The notes under the pieces: generated by a model
What the model saw: only the letters and a program-made list of their open reading frames with translations
Database searches by the model: none
Told to the model about the DNA's origin: nothing
Shown here: positions 1 to 8,281 of the stretch, one piece after another
Numbering within the stretch: position 1 is the first letter of the stretch
Layout of the letters: every line of letters begins with the position of its first letter
Program-made: the position numbers and the translations under genes
NCBI GenBank assembly: GCA_018883635.1
Contig: JAHLFT010000010.1
Span: forward strand, 1-33,857
DNA from: Candidatus Lactobacillus pullistercoris
GTDB lineage: Bacteria > Bacillota > Bacilli > Lactobacillales > Lactobacillaceae
Reading direction: 5' to 3'
Length of the DNA stretch: 33,857 nucleotides

Positions 1-887
1 ACCTTTGACTGTTTAAAATGTGTACAAACAAATATAAATTGAAGTAGCATTAAAACTAAGCTCAGTGGGACAAATCTTTTGAGTGAGATGGTAGCCTTAT
101 ACATGTTAACTGCTACTGGATTAGCAACTACTTCTTCACTGTGAAAATAAAACAGATTAAACCAAACGTTACTCGTCAAAAAGATCGTTATGACAATTGC
201 AAGTAATAAATTCAAAAGTAGTTTTTTAGCATTTTTAGTTATGACTAAACCATAAACAAAAAACGGAATTAACAGAATAATCGCCAATACTGTACTTAAA
301 ACATGAATTTGTGCTACTAAACTAATAATTACAGCTAATTGTAAAGGATTAATTTGATTCTTGGAATTTTGAATCATCCTTAATCCACAGTACAAGACAT
401 AAGGTATTATCGCCGAACTAATAGAATTAAAAGTTGAACCATTACTCCACAAATTAATCGAAGTAAGATAAATTAAGCTAATTAGGACATTAATTTCTTG
501 GTTATCAGAGACTTTTTGTAAACATTTATAAATCCCAGTAGCTGCTAAAAGAGATATTAAGAATGTAGTAATTATTTGAAATTTAAACCAGCTACCACAT
601 ATCAATAAAACAAAACCCATAAAATAAGCAAAATACGGACCATACATTGCATTAATAATTCGTCCGGATTGATCAAATCCCCAATTAGTTTGAAAGAAAC
701 TAAAATTATGAAGTTTTATTTGTTGAGCTGCATCATAAAAGCGAGAATAATGAAAATATCCATCGCTGACGAAAATCGCAGTTTTTGACCTTATTTGATA
801 ACCTAAAATCAAGATAATAACCACTGCAAAAATCAAATAAGGTAGACTCTTAGCAATAATTTCGTTTTTATTAATTCTTTTGATCAT
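1..887 (-). CDS. Multi-spanning membrane protein, N-terminal part; runs off the left edge of the window (absent from ORF track because no stop is in the window)
   Basis: Minus-strand translation from ATG at 887 is open to position 1: MIKRINKNEIIAKSLPYLIFAVVIILILGYQIRSKTAIFVSDGYFHYSRFYDAAQQIK...; many hydrophobic segments, reminiscent of YfhO/glycosyltransferase-like membrane proteins. Confidence 0.8.
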   Translation of the reverse strand, partial: MIKRINKNEIIAKSLPYLIFAVVIILILGYQIRSKTAIFVSDGYFHYSRFYDAAQQIKLHNFSFFQTNWGFDQSGRIINAMYGPYFAYFMGFVLLICGSWFKFQIITTFLISLLAATGIYKCLQKVSDNQEINVLISLIYLTSINLWSNGSTFNSISSAIIPYVLYCGLRMIQNSKNQINPLQLAVIISLVAQIHVLSTVLAIILLIPFFVYGLVITKNAKKLLLNLLLAIVITIFLTSNVWFNLFYFHSEEVVANPVAVNMYKATISLKRFVPLSLVLMLLQFIFVCTHFKQSK

Positions 888-1013
888 TATTATTCCTTAA
901 TAGTTATATCACTTAATTTTTCTAACATCTAAATTATTATAAAAATAGGTACATCAACAATTCGGCAGATCTGCATAAATACAAGATAAAAGTCAAATTT
1001 TAATAATTTTTTC

Positions 1014-1799
1014 CTATTGCTTTGCTAAATTATTCAATTCGTCGGCATAAGTTTCATACCCACTCAAATTCAAAATTGAAGTTATGTTGTTCAATTTTTC
1101 CTTCTTTTTCTCAAGCAAATAGCGGTAAGCATTAACCAAAAGTTGTTCTAAAAATAAGTTAGAAGACCGTGGTATTTTCTCCAGAAAAATTAATATCTTC
1201 CGTGCTTCAACTTGTTCGTTCTCCTCAAAACAACGTTTAACAAAAGATAGCAAACTGTGATCTAAAAGCTGTAAAGAAAAACTATCAATTTTATTTATGT
1301 CGGCAGAATTCACTACATAGTCGATCACACCTTTTAACGAAGTAAATTCGATTATCGGTATTAATAAGTTGAGATTGAATAAAGCTTCTTCATTTAATTT
1401 GCCAATTTTAAGTAATTGATGATAGGCTTCTTCTTTTGTCTTTTTAGATAAGCTATCAATTTTTTGATTTAAGATTGCAAACATGAGTTTAAATTCAAGT
1501 TGATATTTACTCCCCATTAATTCTGAGGAAGAAAAATATTGATTCAGCTTTTTCACATCCCGATCAATAAAAGCCTGCATTATTTGTTTCTTTTGATGTT
1601 TGATATCTTCTTTAGCAAAGAAATCACGTAAAGAAACATGATAATAATTTAAAATTCCGAGCAATGCATTCATACTGATGTTGCTCTTGTTATTTTCAAC
1701 ACGCGAATAAAATGATTCCGTTACAATCCCTGCACTGAATTGTTCCTGCGTTAAACCTAGTAATACTCTCGTATTTTTTAACTGATTGCCAATATCCAC
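1014..1799 (-). CDS. Rgg/MutR-family HTH transcriptional regulator
   Basis: N-terminal HTH (IGNQLKNTRVLLGLTQEQFSAGIVTESFYSRVENNKSNI) plus helical C-terminal region typical of the Rgg family. Confidence 0.85.
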   Translation of the reverse strand: MDIGNQLKNTRVLLGLTQEQFSAGIVTESFYSRVENNKSNISMNALLGILNYYHVSLRDFFAKEDIKHQKKQIMQAFIDRDVKKLNQYFSSSELMGSKYQLEFKLMFAILNQKIDSLSKKTKEEAYHQLLKIGKLNEEALFNLNLLIPIIEFTSLKGVIDYVVNSADINKIDSFSLQLLDHSLLSFVKRCFEENEQVEARKILIFLEKIPRSSNLFLEQLLVNAYRYLLEKKKEKLNNITSILNLSGYETYADELNNLAKQ

Positions 1800-2027
1800 T
1801 CTTATTCCCCGTTTCTGTACAATTCTTTAGCTTCATAATAAGAAGAAAGAATCCTACTTCTTTCAAATATTCCAATTCGACTTTTTTTATTAGCTTTATT
1901 ATTAGTAATAGGTATGGGGAAATTATCGTAATCTGCAGATATACTTTTTTATATTTTTAATGAAGTATTAATAAAAGAGATCTAGAAAATCACTATCTTC
2001 TAGATCTCTTTTTCAATTAAAACAACT

Positions 2028-2780
2028 TTATTTCAAAACTCGCGCAATCTTTCGCACTGTTTTTTGATCATGGCGGTGAACAGCCACGATATATACACCT
2101 TTCGTTTTTTCAAATGCAATAATCGGTATAGCAGGCAAATTCTTTAAATAGGTATTAGCCTTCTTAACTTCTCGATTATCAATGTTTTTTTGCGACAAAC
2201 AAATTTCTAAATAATTTAAAGAAATTCTTGCTAATAATTTAACCACTTCATCTTCATATTTAGCTGGTTCACTAAAATTATGAAAAACTGAATTAACTAA
2301 GCCTTCCAAATCTTTAAAACTATAGATCTCCATGACGTTAGAAAAAATCCAGAGATAGTCAGTATTCCACTGTTTCATTTGCCAAAAGACTTTTTTTATT
2401 CTGGCGTTACTATTTTTGGGGAACTTTTCTAACTGATTATTTAATTTGGCATACATAAATTGAATTACTACTTTAGTTAAAGTATTTGGACATGCTTGAC
2501 CAATTTTGTTCAACTTTTCATCATCATGAGCGACATAAGCAGCAGTTGCACTTTTTTCATAAAAAGAAAGACTAAAGTCAACGTTGCCAAAATCAGCTAA
2601 AAAAGAGATCAAGGACAAATTATTTTGGCGTAAAATTGCAATCAGGTTATTAACTCTAATCTCACTGATTCCGTATTCAATATAAGAAAGATAGGATTCG
2701 TCGATTATTCCGTGTGCAAATTCTTTTCTACTCAAGCCGAGAGATAAACGTTGCATTTTCAACTTCTCACCTATTGTCAT
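2028..2780 (-). CDS. Rgg/MutR-family HTH transcriptional regulator (start likely ATG at 2780, MTIGEKLKMQR, not 2810)
   Basis: HTH MTIGEKLKMQRLSLGLSRKEFAHGIIDESYLSYIE; the MTIGE start matches the paralogue at 3846. Confidence 0.8.
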   Translation of the reverse strand: MTIGEKLKMQRLSLGLSRKEFAHGIIDESYLSYIEYGISEIRVNNLIAILRQNNLSLISFLADFGNVDFSLSFYEKSATAAYVAHDDEKLNKIGQACPNTLTKVVIQFMYAKLNNQLEKFPKNSNARIKKVFWQMKQWNTDYLWIFSNVMEIYSFKDLEGLVNSVFHNFSEPAKYEDEVVKLLARISLNYLEICLSQKNIDNREVKKANTYLKNLPAIPIIAFEKTKGVYIVAVHRHDQKTVRKIARVLK

Positions 2781-2826
2781 ATCTGTAGCCTCGTTTCCTA
2801 ATTGATACATTCATTCTAGGAAGAGA

Positions 2827-2895
2827 ATGATCAATCTCTTGCAAATATTCCAATTCGACTTTTTTATTTTTAAATTTTTGGCTTTAACTAATTAA
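2827..2895 (+). CDS. Putative 22-aa hydrophobic peptide (SHP-like candidate), divergent from the rgg gene at 2780
   Basis: ATG at 2827 preceded by AGGAAGAGA; MINLLQIFQFDFFIFKFLALTN*. Short hydrophobic peptide divergent from an rgg gene. Only positional and compositional evidence. Confidence 0.3.
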   Translation: MINLLQIFQFDFFIFKFLALTN

Positions 2896-3022
2896 TTATC
2901 TCAAAATATTTGTTATTACGTTATAAATCTGCGGTTATCCTTGTTATGAACAGTTTTTTTCATTTAAAAATTGGCAAAAAAATAAAAGCCGAAATCTGTA
3001 GTAATTAACAGAATTCAACTTT

Positions 3023-3846
3023 TTAATATTCTTCAACATTAATATCTTCAATAACGGGGCCATACCCACAATCTTTAATTATTCTAGCAATTTTCTTAGC
3101 TTTTGCTTTATCTTGATCGAACAAGGCTTCATAAAGTAAACCTAGAAGTTTATTCAATCCGATCGCCGGTTCAGCTGGTAAATCATGCAAAAACTTAAAA
3201 CTATTAAGTGCATAACTTTTATCAACATGATGGTGATAACAACAATTTAAATAATTAACTGCAATTAGGGCCACAAACTGCAAAGTAAAAGTATCAATCG
3301 CTGGATGCTTACGATATCCCGCATATGCAGAATCAACCAATTCTTTAGCATCGTCAATATCCAAAAAGATTATAGCTTGACTCAAAAAGTGGTAAGAAGT
3401 ACGGTCCCAATTTTCATCAACAATAAGACCTTTTATCTTATTTTTCATAGTGGGAGAAACCTGTTTATTAGATTGCAAAACCCAAGCATAAGCTAATTCA
3501 AGTCGATACTTAAGCCATAGTGGTGGCTTTACCCCCCCCCCACAATTTCTATTTTATGTTTGATTTCATCCAATTTTTGTAAATCCTTATTATTCTGCGC
3601 ATAAGTTATTTCACCAGCGATATCAAAAAATGGCTCAGTCGATTGTTGATTACTGATTTGAGCGAAAAAATTGGTAACGTCAAAATGGTGTGTATTTAAA
3701 ATTCTTATTAAAGTATTAGCATCAATCGCATGAACATCACGTTCAATTTTAGAATAAAAAGATGCGGTTACAATATTTGCCGCCATTTCTTTTTGTGTTA
3801 ATCCTGCATGTAGACGCAAACTTTTTAATGCTTCTCCAATAGTCAT
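3023..3846 (-). pseudogene. Rgg-family regulator split into two ORFs (3529-3846 and 3023-~3530) by a G10 homopolymer frameshift; pseudogene or phase-variable gene
   Basis: 5' ORF MTIGEALKSLRLHAGLTQKEMAANIVTASFYSKIE...KHKIEIVGGG* stops right after the G tract; the 3' ORF continues the family (…VKPPLWLKYRLELAYAWVLQSNKQ…) in another frame. G11 or G8 would join them. Confidence 0.85.
3532..3541. repeat. C10 (G10 on coding strand) homopolymer tract
   Basis: Ten consecutive C on the + strand inside an rgg reading frame. Confidence 0.95.
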
Positions 3847-3917
3847 TTGGCTCTCCTTCTAATAAAACGACTTTACAGTTATATTTTATTACTTTTAGCC
3901 AAATTATTTTTAATAAA

Positions 3918-3962
3918 AAATAAAGCCCAACATCTTATGATGTTTGACTTTATTAAGAAATT
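3918..3962 (-). terminator. Rho-independent terminator of the SLAP protein gene
   Basis: Minus strand AAAGTCAAACATC-ATAA-GATGTTGGGCTTTATTTTTT hairpin plus T-rich tail. Confidence 0.65.
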
Positions 3963-3977
3963 AATGATTAGCAATTT

Positions 3978-4928
3978 TTATTCATCATCGTCATCCATTG
4001 TATCTGCTTCAAGCTTAACATTGTTTGCCTTGATAACATAATTGACATCATCTATTGAGAAGCAATAATAGTATTCACCATTAATTTTTACTGGAACAAT
4101 TTGATCTAAATAATTTGCCATTTGCTGACATTCTTCATAGTTACTGTCACTATCTTTGAATGGAATTGCTTTGCCGCGAAGATTATATGTTTCATCATAT
4201 TCATAAATTGGTTCATTTAAATCATTTGGATAGATGTCAATTGCATCGCCATCTTTTTTAAGAGCCTTAATTTCAGCATTCATTTTCTTAATTTTTGGAT
4301 CATTATTTGGCTTATAACCCGTAAATTCTAAATCACCGGCCTTAAAGAAGAGTGGATTTACCACATCAACAGTCATAAGTTCTGAAACAATTTCATCTTT
4401 AGAAGAAAAAATACTTGTAACCCAGAATGTCGTTCCAGCTTTAAATGTCTTCACGACTGAACCAGTCCTCCCGTCACGAACCGTTGTGTCACGAATAGCT
4501 TTAACTTCAGCAGTTTTTTCGCTTTCTTTCTTTTCATCAAGGTCTGCATGCCAACTAACTATTGGATTTTGAAATGAATTTTTGTTAATTGCTGCTTGAA
4601 GACCCGTTACCTGTTTCTTGTGGCTTGCCTTTTTCTTAGGCTTAGCAAAATTAGCAATCTTCACATACTTATTCTTACCAATCCGGTAGTATTTTTTACC
4701 TTTAATCTTCTTGGTGCCGTAAACACGAACTTTTTTACCCTTCTTCAAAGTCTTGGCATGTGTTCTTTTACCTTTTGAATTGTAAACAGCAGCATTATGA
4801 GTTAATTTCTTAGAAACTGTTTTGGCCTCAACCACTTGAGTGTTGCTTTCTTGAGAAACAATTCCAGCGCCAGCACTAAGCAAGGCAACTGCAGCCACAC
4901 TTACCAACAAATTCTTTTTTAATTTCAT
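3978..4928 (-). CDS. Secreted SLAP-domain (S-layer associated) protein
   Basis: Signal peptide MKLKKNLLVSVAAVALLSAGAGIVSQESNTQVVEA followed by a SLAP repeat (NAAVYNSKGKRTHAKTLKKGKKVRVYGTKKIKGKKYYRIGKNKYVKIANF). Confidence 0.85.
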   Translation of the reverse strand: MKLKKNLLVSVAAVALLSAGAGIVSQESNTQVVEAKTVSKKLTHNAAVYNSKGKRTHAKTLKKGKKVRVYGTKKIKGKKYYRIGKNKYVKIANFAKPKKKASHKKQVTGLQAAINKNSFQNPIVSWHADLDEKKESEKTAEVKAIRDTTVRDGRTGSVVKTFKAGTTFWVTSIFSSKDEIVSELMTVDVVNPLFFKAGDLEFTGYKPNNDPKIKKMNAEIKALKKDGDAIDIYPNDLNEPIYEYDETYNLRGKAIPFKDSDSNYEECQQMANYLDQIVPVKINGEYYYCFSIDDVNYVIKANNVKLEADTMDDDDE

Positions 4929-5051
4929 ATTTACTCCTAACTATATTTCCTATTCACTTTTTTACAAAAGTTATTATGAAATATATTTATTTAGCTAAAA
5001 ATAAATCTGTAAATAAAAAAGTTAAAAGCTAGATTTTAATATTTCTTTTAT

Positions 5052-6188
5052 TTATTTTTTGACCATTTTGCCGTCAATCCACTGATTTCCGCCAAGATTA
5101 TAAAAATGATGTCCACTAACATTACTTACCGCAAAATAATTCCACTTACTGTTTGCTCGCAACACCCTGCCTGAATTCTCTTTCCCCTTTGGATCTTTCC
5201 AAACAATCGCTTTTTTCTTTAAGTAGAGCAAGCCGACTTTGGTTTTTGGAGCTTTCTTATTAACTTTATAAAGATCACTAGCAGAAATAAAGCATCCCTG
5301 GCCTAGTCCATACATTAACTTACCATTTTGCAAAACAAGACTTTTTAATTTAAGAGGTGTGTTTTGGGGTAAAATTTGCTTGCTATTTTGAACAATCGCA
5401 AACGGCTTTTTCACAAATGCTTTCCCCTTAATTAATCTAACCGGTAAAAGTAAATTTGTCTCCGCGATCTTCTCCAAACGATTAGAATAATCGGTCATAA
5501 TTCCTGTTACATTACCGTCATTCTTCATTTTCTTAATAGCCGAAGTCTTGTCGACGCCCCAGATAATGTAGCCTTTTTCATGCTGAGCTAAATATTTGGC
5601 AGTCTTTTTATCATAAAAACCATTTGAATAAAATTGCGAATTACCAATATTGTGGTAGTCGCCGCCTAGTTGGGTCCGTGGGATATTAGGCGCTAACTTT
5701 TTGAGAAGAGCCAAAGATGAAATTGAAAAAGATTCAAATAGAACCCGCTTTTGCAAATGATTCTTCTTAATTAATTTAACTAAATCCTTTTCCATTCCGG
5801 CTGATGAATCATCCTTTTTAGTCTCAATCATAAATTTAACTTTAGGATCAGTATGATAGCGACTAAAAACTTCTTGCAGTGAATGAATCGGTTCATCTGA
5901 ACGATTATGATATTTTTTTAAGTCCTTGAACTTACTTTTAGCAATATCCTTATTGACTCCGAAAACGCGACTTAAATTATCATCGTGACTGACAACTAAA
6001 ATATTATCTGCTGTCTTTTGCAGGTCAAGTTCCAAATAATCACTTTGATCAGCTAAGGCATGATCATAGGCTAAAAAACTGTGTTCTGCGTATTTTCCTA
6101 ATTGATTCTCCCCACGGTGTGCAATGCTAGTAAAGCCGCAAATAAATGGGAAAAATAGTAATAAGAGGGCTAATTTTTTTATTCTCAT
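5052..6188 (-). CDS. Secreted glycerophosphodiester phosphodiesterase-type protein with SLAP/SH3-like C-terminal repeats
   Basis: Signal peptide; GDPD motifs TSIAHRGENQ, YLELDLQKTADNILVVSHDDNLSRV, IWGVD; C-terminal repeats ending GHHFYNLGGNQWIDGKMVKK. Confidence 0.85.
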   Translation of the reverse strand: MRIKKLALLLLFFPFICGFTSIAHRGENQLGKYAEHSFLAYDHALADQSDYLELDLQKTADNILVVSHDDNLSRVFGVNKDIAKSKFKDLKKYHNRSDEPIHSLQEVFSRYHTDPKVKFMIETKKDDSSAGMEKDLVKLIKKNHLQKRVLFESFSISSLALLKKLAPNIPRTQLGGDYHNIGNSQFYSNGFYDKKTAKYLAQHEKGYIIWGVDKTSAIKKMKNDGNVTGIMTDYSNRLEKIAETNLLLPVRLIKGKAFVKKPFAIVQNSKQILPQNTPLKLKSLVLQNGKLMYGLGQGCFISASDLYKVNKKAPKTKVGLLYLKKKAIVWKDPKGKENSGRVLRANSKWNYFAVSNVSGHHFYNLGGNQWIDGKMVKK

Positions 6189-6227
6189 TTTTAACTTCTT
6201 TTTGATAAATTGTGTAACTAATAAAAG

Positions 6228-6257
6228 AAAGACAGCACATTGCGTACTGTCTTTCTA
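6228..6257 (-). terminator. Hairpin terminator downstream of the 6300-6620 ORF
   Basis: GAAAGACAG...CTGTCTTTC inverted repeat with T-rich flank on the minus strand. Confidence 0.6.
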
Positions 6258-6299
6258 ATTATAACTTGCACTTAAGTTACTTGTAAATCTCGGAAATTA

Positions 6300-6620
6300 T
6301 TAATGTTGAATGTAATTTTGCAAATTGAAATACTGACTAATATCAATATTAAATACATACTGTACCTGGCTAATTATCTGTCCTTTAAGAATGATGAAGA
6401 TAATAACGAATACTACGGTAACGATCACGAAATACAAAATCATACCATAAAAGTAATCGTACCCGGTATCTTGATCTGGTCGAACCGATAAGGCCCCCGC
6501 CAAAATGAAGAGAAAAATACCAAACCAAAGTAAAACACTAGCAGCCTCAATAGCACCCTGCAAGCCAACTATCAACAAAATTGCCGTTGCAACGAAAATA
6601 AAGACACTGATATTACTCAT
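6300..6620 (-). CDS. Small hypothetical membrane protein (106 aa)
   Basis: ORF with several hydrophobic segments; the overlapping + ORF 6303-6491 is antisense. Confidence 0.65.
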   Translation of the reverse strand: MSNISVFIFVATAILLIVGLQGAIEAASVLLWFGIFLFILAGALSVRPDQDTGYDYFYGMILYFVIVTVVFVIIFIILKGQIISQVQYVFNIDISQYFNLQNYIQH

Positions 6621-6703
6621 TTGAACAATTTGATTTGTATAATCAAAAAAGTCAATCGACGAGAGAGATTATTTACACAAACTTCTTGACAGTCTCTTTA
6701 TGA

Positions 6704-7557
6704 TTACTTATGTTTCTTCAATGAAGTAATGTTTGAAAGTCTTACCCAATATTTTGTTCCCTTAATGTGATAAAAGGTAGAACCTTTAACAAACTTCTTA
6801 CGATCAAATCTTACTTTTTTAGTCTAAGTTAAATACTTCTTAATGTATTTACCTTTTGCATTAAACAATCTAACCTTAGCTTTCTTGGCATTAATAGTAT
6901 TTTTCTCAGCTTCTTTTCTTGCACTTACATCTTCCTCATGTTCCTTATTAAGCAAAGTCTTTTTTTGTGATAATTGAGTAACATTCTTATTATTTTGCTT
7001 TGTCTCATTATTATCCTGAGCTACTTGAGCATTAATACCATCAAGTTGACCTTTAACTTCTTTAAACTTAGTTTTGCTCATCGCATCTTCAGCAACTTTA
7101 ACCTGTTGATCTGCAGTAGTTTCAGCGTCAGACTTTGCTTTCACATCTCTGGTATCACTATCAACTTCATTACCAAGCTTCTTAATTTCAGCTTGCTTAT
7201 CATTTACTGCTTGGGCTGCAGCTTTTTTGCATTATTAGCAGTATCTAATACGCCATTTTGCTTAGTAACAGCAACGTTAGCTGCCGTCATTCTTTTAGGA
7301 GCTTTTGCATCCCCCTGAGCCTTATCTAAGTCGCCTTTAGCTTTCTTCACATTGCCAGTTTCAGTTTCAACATCCTTCTTAGCACTTGCAATATTAGCTC
7401 TAGCTGCTTATTCCGTACTTTGTGCCTTTGCACTAGCTGCTTCTGGCTTCACATCTGCCTTAACTTCATGATTCAAATTTGCACTTACTAAACTAATACT
7501 TGCTAACGCAGCAGCTGCTAAACTTGTAACTTTAACTCTTGATATATCAAAAATCAC
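6704..7557 (-). pseudogene. Degraded surface protein: signal peptide, coiled coil, C-terminal SLAP domain
   Basis: Conceptual translation: VKVTSLAAAALASISLVSANLNHEVKADVKPE...AQSTE*AARANIASAKKDVETETGNVKKAKGD... (stop 7408-7410), frameshift at A6 tract 7223-7228, ...VRLFNAKGKYIKKYLT*TKKVRFDRKKFVKGSTFYHIKGTKYWVRLSNITSLKKHK* (stop 6824-6826). Confidence 0.8.
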
Positions 7558-7980
7558 TTATCTATGAAAAATAATATTCGACATTAATTGATGGAAAACC
7601 AACTTTGAACCTCTTCTTCTCATTGCTCCACCAGCACATGTTTGAGGAACAGAATATTGAATACCTTTTCGACCCCACTTACTTACGGTGTAAATACGAT
7701 TCTTGTAAGGCACTATCTTTTTCCCGGCTCTGTAAGTTACCATCTTGCTATTGTCCCAAGGGCCGCGAATCGTCCGTATAGTGATCCGCAATTTCAATCT
7801 CTTATGACCTCTATGTGCATACCAAGTTCCGCGAAATCTGTTCGGAATCACATAAGCACGCAAATGATATTTACTTGCAAAACTTGCTTGAACAGGTTGA
7901 CTAGTTGCTACATCCACTGCGCCCAAACTAGTTAAGCCAAGCTAGGCAATGGCAAGCATACTAATAAGCTTTTTCTTCAT
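7558..7980 (-). pseudogene. Small secreted basic protein with amber stop inside its signal peptide
   Basis: From ATG at 7980: MKKKLISMLAIA*LGLTSLGAVDVATSQPVQASFASKYHLRAYVIPNRFRGTWYAHRGHKRLKLR...; TAG at 7942-7944; the rest is open to 7558. Confidence 0.7.
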
Positions 7981-8251
7981 ATACAAACTCCAATAACAAC
8001 TTTTTTATTAATTACAGACATTTACCCATTTTTTAAAGCTCTGTTATTTATCGCAGTTTAAATAAATCTCTATCACTTTCTCTTAGTGAAATAATTTATC
8101 AGCTTGCGCTCTATCATCCCTTCCGCTAGCTTAAAAATTCTTTTAATTTGTTATTAATCGATATCTGCTTTTTATAATAGAAAACTTTTTTGATAAAGTC
8201 GCGCAATCTTCATATATGAAGAAAATTTCTTACAAATCCCGGTAAATAAAC

Positions 8252-8281
8252 AAAAAGGCGATCATTTCTCTCACCTTTTTA
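8252..8281 (-). terminator. Terminator of rsuA
   Basis: Minus strand AAAAAGGTGA...TCGCCTTTTT stem with T tail. Confidence 0.65.

Noticed and set aside
889-1013. 15-aa ORF MQICRIVDVPIFIII on the minus strand downstream of the first rgg gene
   Set aside because: Very short, no convincing RBS and overlaps the palindromic spacer; cannot be distinguished from chance.
3305-3496. Many ORFs of 60-120 aa opposite or overlapping core genes (e.g. 3305-3496 +, 4596-4778 +, 6974-7318 +, 7642-7935 +, 14875-15066 -, 21354-21602 +, 24744-24950 +, 32416-32670 -)
   Set aside because: They lie antisense or out of frame within well supported genes or pseudogenes and show no recognisable domain or good RBS; treated as shadow ORFs.
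8148-8281. Possible + strand promoter (TTGTTA, 19-nt spacer, TATAAT) followed by the rsuA terminator, i.e. a potential small RNA
   Set aside because: Suboptimal spacing in AT-rich sequence and no internal structure beyond the terminator already needed for rsuA.
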